Shown piece by piece: positions 42,893 through 54,696 of a stretch of DNA of 64,000 nucleotides. How positions within the stretch are numbered: position 1 is the first letter of the stretch; each line of letters begins with the position of its first letter. The DNA is from Ahaetulla prasina (Eukaryota > Chordata > Lepidosauria > Squamata > Colubridae): NCBI RefSeq assembly GCF_028640845.1, contig NC_080546.1, positions 68,415,205-68,479,204 on the forward strand, in the 5' to 3' direction. Made by a program: the position numbers and the translations under genes. The notes below the pieces were generated by a model. That model had not been told where the DNA came from. It did no database searches and saw only the letters and a program-made list of their open reading frames with translations.

Positions 42893-43440
42893 ACTCTCTC
42901 TCTCTTTTTTTTTTGAAAAAAGTTTTTTTTATTTTTTTAAAGAAAACAAACAAACCACGTACAGATCTTGTTGAACATAAAGTACAACATAATTATCCCT
43001 AATATTTATCAAAGACCATTAACAAAAAAATAAGGTAAGGTAAAAATCTCTCCTGTCTTAAATCTCACCTTAATTAAAAGGTCTCCCATCACTTATTTAT
43101 TACAAGTTCCCATTCTAAGTAAAAAACATTAAAATAATAAAGTAAATAAAAAGAGCAAAATAAAAAGGAACAAACATTATCCCGTTTCTCACATAATACT
43201 CATATTCAAATATTCTGTTAGAAGTTTTGTCTCCAAATATTTCAATTTCACTAAATGTGCTCAAAAGCAGTATATTTTCTTAACTTATTAAATTCCTTGT
43301 TTGCCCCGTTCCTCCTCTCCTCAACATTTTTATAATCCTCTAATCTTTAGTACAAGTTTTAATTTTACATTAGTATGTCTCGCTTACTAATAAAGGGGTA
43401 AAGGAACGGTAAACAGGCTGTGTAACTAAGAAGCTAAGGA
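42893..43440 (-). mobile_element. Probable minus-strand L1 3' end
   Basis: The plus strand starts TTTTTTTTTTGAAAAAAGTT and continues TATTTTTTTAAAGAAAACAA, which is the reverse complement of the L1 3' terminus (TTTGTTT..TAAAAAAATAAAA) with its A-tail. The rest is AT-rich with no ORF. The right-hand limit, where the plus-strand L1-6 5' UTR begins, cannot be placed exactly. Confidence 0.5.
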
Positions 43441-43536
43441 ACATTACTTGTGGATTGTAATGAAGTGAGCTCTCCTATACTTAAAGGGGAAAAGAGAAGT
43501 TTCTAGACTTAAATTTTGTGATTTTTAAAAATTGAA

Positions 43537-44538
43537 ATGGCTACTAAACCACCTAAGACTGGTGGTAGAAGGGGTTCTGAACCAGCTTTGGAAGATTTGA
43601 TTAAAGAGCAAGGGAGAGTGTTTGAAGAAAGGTTTAAGGAGAGGATGGACAATAATGAGAAAATAAGAGAAGAAATAAAAGAGAATAATAAAAAAATAAG
43701 AGAAGATATTTTAATGGCTTTCCAAGGTTTGGCAAAAAGACTGGAGGTGGTGAAGGAGGAGGTGCAAGACATTGCTCAGTCAAATCAGCAAATAGAAAAT
43801 AGAATGGGGGGAATGCAAATCAAATTGGACAAAAATGAAGATCAAGTGGTGGTGATGCAATATAGAAAGATGGAAGGAGTCTAAGAATTAAAGGCCTGCA
43901 TGAGGAGAAAGGGGAAGATCTAAAAAAAAATTTATCAGAAGCTCTGGCTGAACTTATTGAACTTGATCCACAAGAGATTGCTTATCAAATTGACAAAATT
44001 TATAGAGTTAATTCCTGGATTGCCAGGATGAAGAAACTTCCTAGAGACATTGTGGTTTATTTTTTGAAAAGGACAGTGAGAAATCAAATTTTGCAAGTTG
44101 CATTTCAGAAAAATTTGAAAATAGGAGAACAGGAGCTGAAGGTTTTGAAAGAGATTCCTCCCAAGATGTTAAGGGATAGAAAGGACTTTACATTTTTTTA
44201 CACAAGAACTTAAGAAATACCAGATTCAATTTAGATGGGAGGTTCCAGTTGGTTTGACAGTGTATTATCAAGGGAGAAGATATCGTATTGATATAGGGCT
44301 AAAGGCCAAAGATTTTCTTTCTACTGTGCTGAAACTTAAAATAGAAATAATAGAAAAAAGAATTCAAGAGACTCAAATGGGTGTGAAAGATAAGGTGATC
44401 CCAGGGATGTTACCATCTGAGGAACAACCACAAGAACAAAGACTGACGAGGGGAGCCCTGAAGCGTAAAGAAAAGGAGCAAAAAAATCAAAGTAAAGTTC
44501 AGGATTCTGCTACAGAAGTGGTGGGAGGACAAGGCTGA
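43537..44538 (+). pseudogene. L1-6 ORF1 protein, two frameshifts
   Basis: Start MATKPPKTGGRRGSEPALED. Residues ~20-110 are a charged coiled coil (EERFKERMDNNEKIREEIK). The frame breaks at 43,884 (one base short at the ALRIRG-equivalent) and again in the T-run near 44,195; the remaining frames give YQIDKIYRVNSWIAR, LPRDIVVYFLKRTVRNQ and RYRIDIGLKAKDF, then a Lys/Gln tail ending in VVGGQG and TGA at 44,536-44,538. Homologous throughout to L1-5 ORF1. Confidence 0.82.
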
Positions 44539-44597
44539 AGATACGGGAGGACGATCTTCAGCTGATCGCTCAAAAGCTTCAGCAGGCCAGTAATAGC

Positions 44598-45160
44598 AAA
44601 TAAAATTTTGACCTGGAATGTCAATGGTTTGACATTTCAGCTCAGAAGAGAAGAAAAATATTTCATTATTTGAAATAATTTAGAAATGATGTGATTTGCT
44701 TACAAGAAACACATATTAAATTATCAGATCAAAAGTACTTAATAAATTCAAAGTTAGGTAAACATTTTGTTGCCTCAGCTTTGGACAAAAAACATGGCAT
44801 AGTGGTTTATTTGAGAAAAGATATACCAGCCAAGTTAATAGAGGCAGATATTCATGGAAGATATATTGCCATTGAACTTACAATAGAAACAAAAAAAGAT
44901 TCTTTTGTTTGGTATATATGCACCCAATCAGCAACAAGAAAATTTTTATAGAATGTTGTATGATAAGTTGATTCTATGGGATTATAAATCATGTAAAAAT
45001 TTAACTTTAGAACAAAAGGATGAACTGAACCGGCCTATAACCTCTGAAGAAATTATTTTGGTAATTAAACAATTAAAAATGGGGAAAACTCCTGGTACAG
45101 ATGGGCTTACAGTTAGTTATTATAGGAATTTACAGGATGAGATGTTAGGTCCACTTAAGG
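44598..45160 (+). pseudogene. L1-6 ORF2 5' part, internally deleted
   Basis: Reads ILTWNVNGLT (endonuclease strand 1), a stop, VICLQETHIK (catalytic glutamate intact), KHFVASALDKKHGIVVYL, IYAPNQQQENFY, then jumps from LILWDY to LTLEQKDELNRPITSEEI and KMGKTPGTDGLTVSYY (RT fingers). Endonuclease C-terminus and linker are missing. Stops at L2-5; the TAAGG duplication is at 45156-45160. Confidence 0.78.
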
Positions 45161-45316
45161 GTCTTTTAAGGGGGGGGAGGGATTTGGCGGGTGGGGGACA
45201 AAACCCGCCGGGGAGGGATCCAGCCCCTGTGCTAGTTCGCGACACTATTCCATCTTGTCTGAAGGCAGGGGGGGAGGACGTTCCAGGTTTAGAGGGTTAC
45301 TCAATCTGTACGGTAA

Positions 45317-45991
45317 GTGGGAGAGGCAGATATGGCGGGGGAGGGCCGTATCGTGTTGAGGGAGCAGCGTTCGATGTTTGAGGCGATCGCGTGCTCCGGC
45401 CTCAGTCCCGACCCGTTCCCGGGTGGCCATGATCCTCAGAGCTTGGACCTTCGGCTGATGCTATGTAATGCTCGGTCCGTGGTAAATAAGGCCCCCCTGA
45501 TTTGTGATCTTATTCAGGGGGAGTCCGCGGACCTTATGGGTATTACGGAAACCTGGTTGGGCCCAGAGGGGGGGGTCCCCCTTGTCGAGATGTGCCCGCC
45601 AGGTTTCCGAGCATTCCATCAGCCGAGGACCAAGGTAGGGGTGGGGGTGGCGGTTGTCATTAGGGAGGATCTAGAGCCGAGGGAGACCACTGTTCCTCAG
45701 ATTGCCGGCTGTGAATCCCTCTATGTGCGATGGGGCTATAGGAATCAGTTGGGCTTGGTGATCGTGTACCTGGCTCCTTGCTACGTGACCACAGCCCTGC
45801 CTGAGCTGTTGGAGGTACTCGCTGCTGTGGCGGTCGAAACCCCCAGACTTATAGTCATGGGGGATTTTAACCTGCCATCAGTTGGCTTGTCATCGACGGC
45901 AGCTCGGGAGTTCCAGGCTTCCATGACGGCCTTGGACCTGATTCGAGTAAATGATGGCCTACTCCTTTTCGGGGAGGCACGCTGGAACTGA
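45317..45991 (+). pseudogene. L2-5 endonuclease
   Basis: 224-codon frame: [25 protein letters not shown] (catalytic glutamate), [41 protein letters not shown]. Terminates at 45,991 just before the IYISGQWLNDL block, which continues in another frame with SWSDHFLLRL (46,050-46,080), so all catalytic blocks exist but are split by a frameshift. Confidence 0.8.
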
Positions 45992-46128
45992 TTTATATCT
46001 CTGGGCAGTGGCTTAATGATCTGGTGTTAGATGACTTAGTAACAGAACCAATGTCATGGTCGGATCATTTTCTCCTTCGCCTAGACTTCCGAACCGCCAT
46101 TCACCACCGCAGGTAGACGGAACCTACG

Positions 46129-46900
46129 GTGGTTCCGTCCCAGGCGCCTGATGGACCCGAGAGGTTCCTGGCGGGAGCTTGGGCCATTCCTGAGGAACTG
46201 GCCCACGGCACGACTGAGGAACTGGTCACGGCCTGGGAACAGGCGCGGCGGGCCTTGGACCGTGTCGTGCCTTTGCGGCCTCTGACCCAGCGGAGATCTC
46301 GTCCGGCCTTGGTACTCCGAGGGCTGAGGGAGATGAAACGCCAGAGAAGGCGCCTGGAGAGCACCTGGAGGTCCAGTCGCTCCGGCTGATCGGACACTAG
46401 TTAGGTCCTATTCTAGGACCTACCTAGTGGCAATGAGGGAAGCGAGGCGTTTCTACGCCTCCACCCTCATTGCGTCGGCAGATAACCGCCCGGCCGCCCT
46501 GTTTCGGGTGACCCGCTCTCTCCTACATCAGGAGGTGCGGGATGACCCGTTGCAGGGACGAGCCGAGGAGTTTAGCGGTTATCTATACGATAAAATCGCT
46601 CAGCTGAGGGACGGTCTGGACGAAATTGGGATGATCCAAGCGAGGGAGAGGAGGCACGTCTTGTTGAGTCCATTTGGGATGAGTTTGACCCTGTGGCTCC
46701 CGAGGACGTCGACAGGTTGTTGGGGAGGCTGCACGGCACGACATGTTTACTGGACCCGTGCCCTTCCTGGCTGGTACTGGCCACTCAGGCGGTGACACGA
46801 GGCTGGCTCCAGAGGGTTATCAACGCTTCTTTACTGGAAGGGTTTCCCTGCCGCCTTGAAAGAGGCGGTGGTGAGACCCCTCCTTAAGAAGCCCTCCCTG
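46129..46900 (+). pseudogene. L2-5 linker region
   Basis: Frames 46129-46389 (GAWAIPEELAHGTTEEL), 46427-46795 (RVTRSLLHQEVRDDPLQ, DKIAQLRDGLD) and 46693-46887 ([27 protein letters not shown]). The frame changes at about 46,620 and 46,690. No enzymatic motif known for this part. Confidence 0.75.
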
Positions 46901-47063
46901 GACCCAGCTATTTTGGGTAATTATCGTCCAGTCTCCAACCTTCCCTTTGTTGTGATGGTTGTAGAAAATGCCGTGGTGACAGCTACCCCAATACCTGGAT
47001 GAAGATGTCTATCTAGATCCGTTCCAGTCCGGCTTCCGACGCGGATACAGCACAGAGACAGCT

Positions 47064-48235
47064 TTGGTCGCATTGGTGGATGATCTCTGGAGGGCCAGGG
47101 ACAGGGGTTATTCCTCTGCCCTGGTCTTATTAGACCTCTCGGCGGCGTTCGATACCATCGACCATGGTATCTTGCTGCGCCGGCTGGGGGGATTGGGAGT
47201 GGGAGGCACCGTATATCGGTGGTTCTCCTCCTATCTCTCCGACCGGACGCAGACGGTGTTGACGGGGGGGCAGAGGTCGACCGCGAGGGGCCTCACTTGT
47301 GGGGTCCCGCAGGGGTCGATTCTCTCGCCCCTGTTGTTCAACATCTACATGAAGCCGTTGGGTGAGATCATCAGTGGTTTCGGGGTGAGATACCAGCAGT
47401 ACGCTGATGATACTCAGCTGTACTTCTCCACCCCGGGCCACCCCAATGAAGTTGTTGAAGTGCTGTCCCATTGTTTGGAAGCCGTACGGGCCTGGAGGGG
47501 AAGAAACAGGCTCAAGCTTAATCCCTCCAAGACGGAGTGGCTGTGGATGCCGGCATCCCGATTCAGTCAGCTGCAGCCGCAGCTGGCTGTCGGAGGCGAG
47601 TTATTGGCCCCAAAGGATAGGGTGCGCAACTTAGGCGTCCTCCTGGGTGATCGGCTGTCGTTTGGAGGTCATTTGGCGGGCGTCTCCAGGAGGGCCTTCT
47701 ACCAGGTTCGCCTGGTCCGGCAGTTGCGCCCCTTCCTTGATCGGGATGCCTTATGCACAGTCACTCATGCCCTCGTTACCTCTCGCTTGGATTACTGTAA
47801 TGCTCTCTACATGGGGCTCCCCTTGAAGTGCACTCGGAGGCTTCAGTTAGTCCAGAATGCAGCTGCGGGTGATAGAGGAGCTACCGTAGCTCCCATGTAA
47901 CACCGCTCCTGCGCAGACTGCACTGGCTGCCTGTGGCCTTCAGTGCACTTTAAGGTGTTGGTTACGACCTTTAAAGCGCTCCATGGCTTAGGACCTGGGT
48001 ACTACGGGACCGCCTGCTGTTACCACATGCCTCCCACCGACCCGTCGCTCCCATAGAGGGACTTCTCAGGGTGCCGTCCGCCAAACAATGTCGGCTGGCG
48101 GCCCCAGGGAAGGGCCTTCTCTGTGGGGCTCCCACTCTGGAACGAGCTTCCCCTGGTTTACGTCAAATACCTGACCTTCGGACATTTCGTCGCGAACTGA
48201 AGACCCATCTTTTTATTCGCGCGGGGCTGGCTTAA
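47064..48235 (+). pseudogene. L2-5 reverse transcriptase
   Basis: A 278-codon open frame (47,064-47,900) has motif [17 protein letters not shown], motif [18 protein letters not shown] and motif [11 protein letters not shown] with both aspartates intact, then [11 protein letters not shown] and LVTSRLDYCNALY. It is lost after NAAAG; the C-terminal part (48,000-48,235) reads in other frames up to the FRRELKTHLFIRAGLA end. RT catalytic residues intact, protein broken. Confidence 0.82.
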
Positions 48236-48446
48236 TTGGATTTTAAAAGGGAATTTTACCAATTTTAATGGGGTTTTAATTGATGATGATTTTTAATATC
48301 AGGCTAATTCTGAATAAGTTTTTTAAGGGTATTTAAATTGTGTATATTTGTATTGTTGTTTTTATTTTGCCTGTGCACCGCCCTGAGTCCTTCGGGAGAA
48401 GGGCGGTATAAAAATCAAATTAAATAAATAAAATAAATAAATAAGG

Positions 48447-49500
48447 AATTATTTAATCAGATACAATTAGGAGGGGGAATTCCCCCTTCATGGAGAACTT
48501 CTTTTATTTCATTGATACCAAAAGAGGAACAGGATTGTTCTAAACCTGGGAATTACAGGCCAATCTCACTTTTAAATAATGATTACAAGATTTTTGTTAA
48601 AATAATAGCTAACAGATTAATGTTGATTTTGCAGCGAAGAATTCACAATGATCAATCTGAATTTATAAAAGGGAGACAGAAGAGGAATAATGTTAGGCAG
48701 ATTGTTAATTTACTGGAGTATTTAGAAAAGAAAAATTTTATTCCATTATTTATTTTTCTTGATGCAGAAAAAGCTTTTGATCGATCGCATTTGGGATTTT
48801 TTATTTAAATTAATAGAAAAGATGCAATTTGGAGATGGTTTTACAAGAATAATTAGGGCAATTTATGGAGAGCAAACAGTACAGATTATAATTAATGGTA
48901 ACTTAACAGAACCTTTTAAGATTGCGAAAGGAGCAAGACAGGGATGTCCTTTATCACCATTATTGTTTATTTTAACTCTAGAACCATTATTGGATAAAAT
49001 ATGAGAAGTAAAGGAGATAGAGGGAATTAAAGTTAGACAACATGAATACGAACTGAGAGCTTTTGCAGATGACCTGGTGATTACTTTAACAAATCCTATA
49101 AATTCTAGTATATCTTTGTTGGAAATAATTGATCGATATGGGAAGGTTTCAGGGTTTAAGGTAAATCAGAAAAAGACAAAAGTGATAATAAAAAATATGG
49201 CCAGACAACAGAAAGAAAAATTAGAGGAAATAACAGGATTTGAAATTGTAAAGAAGGTTAAATATTTAGGGGTTTATATGACATCGTCAAATGTGAAATT
49301 GTATAAGAATAACTATGAGGTTTTATGGCAAAAAGTTCAGAAGGAATTGATTGTTTGGAAAAAATTGCAATTATCGCTGCTGGGGAGAATAGCTGCTATT
49401 AAAATGAATGTTTTACCTAGATTTTTATTCCTCTTTCAGATGATACCAACAATTAAGAAAGATAAGAATCTTGAGGAATGGCAGATGGGAATTAACAAAT
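48447..49500 (+). pseudogene. L1-6 ORF2 RT domain
   Basis: 48,512-48,808: LIPKEEQDCSKPGNYRPISL and FIFLDAEKAFDRS (motif A). After a frameshift: ARQGCPLSPLLFILTLEPLLDKI (motif B, 48,930-49,004), a TGA, then ELRAFADDLVITL (motif C intact, 49,050-49,085). 49,077-49,500 stays open through KVKYLGVYMTSS, LSLLGRIAAIKMNVLPRFLFLFQ to LEEWQMGINKF. The rest of the thumb and C-terminus is missing. Confidence 0.82.
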
Positions 49501-49578
49501 TTATGAAGGGAGGGGGACGGGAGGTGGGGGGAAAGGGGGGGGAAATTTTCTGTGAAACTTTTTGAATAAAAAAAAAAG
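49501..49578 (+). other. L1-6 3' end with G-rich tract
   Basis: GGGAGGGGGACGGGAGGTGG followed by GGGGAAAGGGGGGG (about 49,508-49,543), then TTTTCTGTGAAACTTTTTGA and an A-tail. It has at least four G-runs and is a second L1 3' G-rich tract besides the one in L1-5. Confidence 0.8.
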
Positions 49579-50262
49579 GATATCACTAAGGTAAACTAGG
49601 ACCCCGTTAAACAGGTGTTCATGGAGCACTTTATTTATCAATTGCATGAACACCGCAGGGGCTCCTTGTAGTCCAAATGGGAGCACTTGAAATTGGAAAC
49701 AGCCCAGGGCACAATTGAAAGCAGTTTTCCACTCATTTCTTTCCTTAATGCGCACTCTGTGGTACGCCTCTCATAAGTCCAATTTGGTGAAAAACTTCCC
49801 TTTTGACAAATGGACCAGCATATCCTTCATAAGTGACATAGGATACACGTTTTCTACACACACCATGTTCAGGTTTCTATAGTCCACTATCAGACGAAAG
49901 GACCCATCCTTCTTTTCATGGAACATCACTGAAGCCGCTACCCGAGGCCTGGCCAGTCAAATGAATCCTCTTTCCAAATTTTTGTTTATAAAGTTCCACA
50001 ATTCTCCCAATTCTTTCTCGGTCATGGGATAAGCTTTCGGTTTCGGGAGCTTTACCCCTGGAAGGATTTCAATACCACAGTCCGTAGACCTATGGGGGTG
50101 GGGGTAACACGTCTTCTCACTAAAGACTTCTTGAAGGTCCCAGTATTCCTTGGGAATCTTTTCCTCCCCTTCCAGCCGCTCTGTTGCTGACCCCAGTAGT
50201 TCAGCGGATACAGGTGCCTCTCCTTTGGCTAGCCGTTTTCTCACCCTCTGCGCCTTGGAGAA
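49579..50262 (-). pseudogene. Chromovirus RT fragment (G4), minus strand
   Basis: Minus-strand blocks: EKIPKEYWDLQEVFSEK, STDCGIEILPGVKLPKPKAY (RT entry), KELGELWNFINKNLERGFI, then in shifted frames YRNLNMVCVENVYPM and WKTAFNCALGCFQFQVLPFGLQGAPAVFMQLIN (motif B region) and VLVYLSDIL near 49,590, where G6 reads VLVYLNDIL. L1-6 cuts it at 49,578. It is inverted relative to the adjoining G5 piece at 50,263. Confidence 0.78.
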
Positions 50263-50876
50263 AAAGATGGGAGAACACCAAGAAGGCAATAGCAGAAGCT
50301 GCTGAGGCATACAAAAAACAAGCAGATAAACACCAATCTCTTCATCCCCCTTTCCGTGTAGGAGATTGAGTCTATCTATTGACCAAATACATAAAACTTA
50401 GGCTGTCTAGCAAGAAGTTAGAACCTATGTTCTTAGGTCCATTCCCAATAGTGAAAGTAATAAATCCAGTGATAGTTCAGCTGAACCTCCCACACTTTCT
50501 TGGAGAAATGCATCCAGTTTTCCACTGTAGCTTGCCAAAGCCAGCCGTAAGTTTTAGGTTAAGACTGCAAGCTGAAGCACCGCACAAAGCCTATTGTAGT
50601 GCAAGGGGAAACTCATTATGAAGTAAAAAAGATCTAGGACTCTAAATTGTATAGAGGTAGATTACAATATTTAGTACATTGGAAAGGTTACCCTTTGTCT
50701 GAGGCCACTTGGGTAAAAATTAGAATGTCAAAGCAGATAGACTAGTAAAGCAATTGCATGATAAGTCAAAGGGTCCTTCTGGGGGAGGGAGAGGTGGTTA
50801 GTATACTGAATAATTGACCACTATGCTACTCTCGTTTCAGGACATGCTTTTACTGACTGGGGAGGGGGTGGTGGCC
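50263..50876 (+). pseudogene. Chromovirus integrase C-terminus and chromodomain (G5)
   Basis: Plus-strand WENTKKAIAEAAEAYKKQAD, HPPFRVGD*VYLLTKYIKLRL (a stop at GD*), GPFPIVKVINPVIVQLN, MHPVFHCSLPKPA, then ETHYEVKKI, LQYLVHWKGYPLSEATW (chromodomain aromatic region, 50,665-50,715). A polypurine tract GGGGAGGGGGTGGTGG (50,859-50,874) leads into its 3' LTR. Same family as G1. Confidence 0.78.
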
Positions 50877-51260
50877 TGTCAGGCCTGGAAGCCATCTTTT
50901 GTATTAGGCCTTTAGACTTGCCATGTTTACTACTGTGAGAAACTGGGAGGGGGGAATGTATGGGTGATATATAGTCATAATAACATTTCTTTCTCAAGAA
51001 GTCAAAGTCAGCTTGCCCTCCACCTGGAAGGCTGGAACTGGGAGGCACCTCCAATGGTTATGATGCTTGATTGTACCATGTGAAGGACTTGTGAGTGTTT
51101 GGCAGGGACTTGAACTTTTCTTTGGGTGGAGAAAACCTGGAAACTTTCAGATTTGGGTTTCCCAAATGTGCCAATATGACATCTCTAATAAAATGTAACT
51201 TTGAGGAAATTCAAGCCTCAGAGTTTTCTTTCATTGGGGGTGTTACTTGGAACCCTGACT
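50877..51260 (+). repeat. G5 3' LTR
   Basis: 384 bp, TGTCAGGCCTGGAAGCCATC... to ...TTGGAACCCTGACT (final A mutated to T). Same family as the G1 LTRs in opposite orientation. AATAAA near 51,188. Outside it begins ERV gag-like sequence, so this Gypsy lies next to, and probably inside, that ERV. Confidence 0.85.
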
Positions 51261-51940
51261 TAACTCCAATTAATTGAAGAAAGGACTGCCCTCTTGGAAC
51301 AGAAATGACATGCTGAAATTCAGTTCTTGGAACTCTGTGAAATTGGCGAATAGTCCATTTTTGTAGGAAGACTGCAGTTGTGAAGGAATTTTTATATGTA
51401 AAGCATAGGCTCCTAAGTTGGAAAAGCCCAGTGCTCCCCTGGTTTGCCAGTGGACCCCAAGAATCACTTACCAACCCCTGTTTATCTGTGGTATGAACTA
51501 CCCCAGATGAACCAAATGGCAGGAGAATTCTGGAGGAGCTTGGCAGCTAGAGAACAAAGAGATCAGGAGATGAGACATTCCTTTAACACTTGGTCCCAAA
51601 CTGAGTTAGAACCTGAGATTAATGCTACACTGAGAGAAACTACAATGTAGCAAGGAACAGACCAGCAGAGAACAAGAAGAAGATAAGAAAGAAGTGCAAA
51701 AAACCCACTGAAATTCCATCTTCCTAGCCGATGCCCTTAAATGGGGGGGGGAGCAACAATGCTGAAAAGGCGGGGAGGAGGGGGAGGAAGTGAACTCAAA
51801 GTGGGGCACACAACCCCATCTATGGTAAAGGTCATGAATGAGGAAGGATCCCTTGGGATCCAACCAGTGTACTATTTGTAAAAAGGAAGGACATTGGGAG
51901 AATGAATGCCCAGTGACAACAGCCATGCAGGTAGAAGAAG
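51261..51940 (+). pseudogene. Gamma-like ERV gag remnant
   Basis: 51,444-51,650: a capsid-like frame (PVYLWYELPQMNQ, EINATLRETTM). 51,838-51,935: nucleocapsid with a single zinc knuckle CTICKKEGHWENECP, pattern CX2CX4HX4C with the K-K/E-G-H-W core typical of gammaretroviral nucleocapsids. Frames between are broken. L2-6 interrupts right after the knuckle. This is an old endogenous copy with no intact gene. Confidence 0.65.
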
Positions 51941-52575
51941 GGCATCCGGAGACTGCAGTTAGTTCAGAATGCGGCTGCGCGGGTTATAGAGGGAGCCCCT
52001 CGTGGCTCCCGTATGACACCTATCCTGCGCAGACTGCACTGGCTACCTGTGGCCTTCCGGGTGCGCTTCAAGGTTCTGGTAACCACCTTTAAAGCGCTCC
52101 ATGGCATAGGGCCGGGCTACTTACGGGACCGTCTACTGCTACCGGATACCTCTCACCGGCCCGTGCGCTCTCACAGAGAGGGACTCCTCAGGGTGCCGTC
52201 AGCTAGACAGTGTCGTCTGGCGACGCCCAGGGGAAGGGCCTTCTCTGTGGGGGCTCCCACCCTCTGGAACGAACTCCCCCCAGGACTCCGTCAACTTCCA
52301 GACCTCCGAACCTTCCGTCGCGAGCTTAAAACACACCTATTTATCTGCGCGGGACTGGACTAGTTTTTAAATTTTTTAAATTTTAAATTTTTTAAATTTT
52401 ATAGGGGTTTTAATTGGTTTTAATATTTATATTATTTTTAATAATTAGGCTTTTTGAATATGTTTTCTTAATGGTTTTCTTAATTTGTATATATATGTTT
52501 TTTATCTGCCTGTGAACCGCCCTGAGTCCTTCGGGAGATAGGGCGGTATATAAATTTGAATATAAAAAAGTATAT
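51941..52575 (+). mobile_element. L2-6: short, young-looking L2 3' fragment
   Basis: Starts at the GHPETAV.. codons (GGCATCCGGAGACTGCAGTT) and runs through the RT C-terminus to the conserved 3' end (CGCCCTGAGTCCTTCGGGAG near 52,519). 52,013-52,363 is open to the natural stop (LHWLPVAFRVRFKVLV ... FRRELKTHLFICAGLD). Nearly identical to the same part of L2-7. GAAGAA on each side (51,934 and about 52,590) may be its target duplication. Confidence 0.85.
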
Positions 52576-52612
52576 AAATATAAAGAGGAAGAATGAAGGG
52601 GCCAGAGACAGG

Positions 52613-52735
<123 letters not shown>

Positions 52736-52739
52736 AATT

Positions 52740-54480
52740 AAATAGGGAGCTATTGCATCTCACCCGTGCCCCTCCTGGTTGGTACTGGCCACTCAGGAGG
52801 TGACACGAGGCTGGCTCCAGGCAATTACGAACGCTTCCTTGGTGGAGGGAGTCTTCCCAGCCGCCTTGAAAGAGGCGGTGGTGAGACCCCTCCTCAAGAA
52901 GCCTTCCCTGGACCCGGCTGTTTTAGGTAATTATCGTCCGGTCTCCAACCTTCGCTTCGCGGCGAAGGTTGTAGAGAGTATGGTGGCATATCAGTTTCCC
53001 TTGCACCTGGAGGAAACTGTCTATCTAGACCCGTTCCAGTCCGGTTTCCGGCCCGGTTACAGCACTGAGACGGCTTTGGTCGCGTTGGTGGATGATCTCT
53101 GGAGGGCCAGGGATAGGGGTTGTTCCTCTGCCCTGGTCCTATTAGACCTCTCAGCGGCTTTCGATACCATCGACCATGGTATCCTGCTGCGCCGGTTGGG
53201 GGGATTGGGAGTGGGAGGCACCGTTTATCGGTGGTTCTCCTCCTATCTCTCCGATCGGTCGCAGACGGTGTTGACAGGGGGGCAGAGGTCGGCTCCGAGG
53301 TGCCTCACTTGTGGGGTGCCGCAGGGGTCGATCCTCTCGCCCCTTCTGTTCAACATCTATATGAAGCCGCTGGGTGAGATCATCAGTGGCTTCGGTGTGA
53401 GGTACCAGCTGTACGCTGATGACACCCAGCTGTACTTTTCCACACCGGGCCACCCCAACGAAGCTATCGAAGTGCTGTCCCGGTGTTTGGAGGCCGTACG
53501 GGTCTGGATGGGGAGAAACAGGCCCAAGCCCAACCCCTCCAAGACAGAGTGGCTGTGGATGCCGGCATCCCGGTACAGTCAGCTGAGTCCACGGCTGACT
53601 GTCGGGGGCGAGTCACTGGCCCCGATGGAGAGGGTGCGCAACTTGGGCGTCCTCCTGGATGAACGGCTGTCCTTTGAAGGTCATTTGTGGCCGTCTCCAG
53701 GAGAGCTTTTACCAGGTTCGCCTGGTGCGCCAGTTGCGCCTTTCTGACCGGGATGCCCTGTGCACGGTCACTCACGCCCTCGTGACGTCTCGCCTGGATT
53801 ATTGCAATGCTCTCTACATGGGGCTCCCCTTGAAGGGCATCCGGAGACTGCAGTTAGTTCAGAATGCGGCTGCGCGGGTTATAGAGGGAGCCCCTCGTGG
53901 CTCCCGTATGACACCTATCCTGCGCAGACTGCACTGGCTACCTGTGGCCTTCCGGGTGCGCTTCAAGGTTCTGGTAACCACCTTTAAAGCGCTCCATGGC
54001 ATAGGGCCGGGTTACTTACGGGACCGTCTACTGCTACCGGATACCTCTCACCGGCCCGTGCGCTCTCACAGAGAGGGACTCCTCAGGGTGCCGTCAGCTA
54101 GACAGTGTCGTCTGGCGACGCCCAGGGGAAGGGCCTTCTCTGTGGGGGCTCCCACCCTCTGGAACGAACTCCCCCCAGGACTCCGTCAACTTCCAGACCT
54201 CCGAACCTTCCGTCGCGAGCTTAAAACACACCTATTTATCTGCGCGGGACTGGACTAGTTTTAAATTTTTTAAATTTTAAATTTTTTAAATTTTATAGGG
54301 GTTTTAATTGGTTTTAATATTTATATTATTTTTAATAATTAGGCTTTCTGAATATGTTTCTTAATGGTTTTCTTAATTTGTATATATATGTTTTTATCTG
54401 CCTGTGAACCGCCCTGAGTCCTTCGGGAGATAGGGCGGTATATAAATTTGAATAATAAATAAATAAATAAATAAATAAAT
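52740..54480 (+). mobile_element. L2-7: 5'-truncated L2-like LINE
   Basis: Begins in the linker ([19 protein letters not shown] at 52,765) and ends with the conserved 3' end and an AAATAAAT tail (to 54,480). The RT frame 52,779-53,747 has motif [17 protein letters not shown], motif [18 protein letters not shown] and motif [11 protein letters not shown] intact; a deletion at about 53,690 shifts into the C-terminal frame 53,659-54,258. Apart from 5' truncation it has only this one lesion. Confidence 0.87.
52779..54258 (+). pseudogene. L2-7 RT domain, one frameshift
   Basis: 322 open codons then a second frame of 199 codons. The junction lies in the EGHLW/STVSRRAFHQVRL block, where a few bases are missing relative to L2-5. 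RT catalytic aspartates are present; the C-terminal LRTFRRELKTHLF block ends at the natural stop (54,256-54,258). The N-terminal endonuclease is absent, so it cannot be autonomous. Confidence 0.82.
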
Positions 54481-54696
54481 CATATTTGTTTTGAGGAACA
54501 AAACACCAAATGCTAATAGACATACAAGCAAATCAGTCCTTAATAAACCTATTGCTCCCCAGACTACCGATGAGATACCCATTGATTTACTTTTGGGTGC
54601 CGATATGAGAAACAAATGCATAGAGGAGACCATATTATTCTTGAATTGGCTGGCAACTTGTGGCTATAAGGTGTCTAAAACAAAAGTCCAAATAAT

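Larger units (their letters stand above)
45161..48441 (+). mobile_element. L2-5: L2-like LINE, 5' UTR absent, TSD TAAGG
   Basis: Inserted in L1-6 between PLK and ELF codons; TAAGG flanks both sides (45156-45160, 48442-48446). Begins within the N-terminal leader ([12 protein letters not shown] at 45,300), includes endonuclease, linker, RT and C-terminus, and ends with CGCCCTGAGTCCTTCGGGAG and an AAATAAATA tail. About 3.3 kb; many frameshifts. Confidence 0.88.
43441..49578 (+). mobile_element. L1-6: L1 with ORF1 and deleted ORF2, hosting L2-5
   Basis: Plus-strand L1: short 5' UTR segment (to 43,536), ORF1 (43,537-44,538), ORF2 start (about 44,598-45,160), L2-5 insertion (45161-48441), ORF2 RT (48,447-49,500), then a G-rich tract and A-tail (49,563-49,578). 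ORF2 lacks the rest of the endonuclease and most of the linker, and its C-terminus is replaced directly by the 3' UTR. The right flank is Gypsy RT (G4), so it inserted into or beside a Gypsy copy. Confidence 0.82.
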
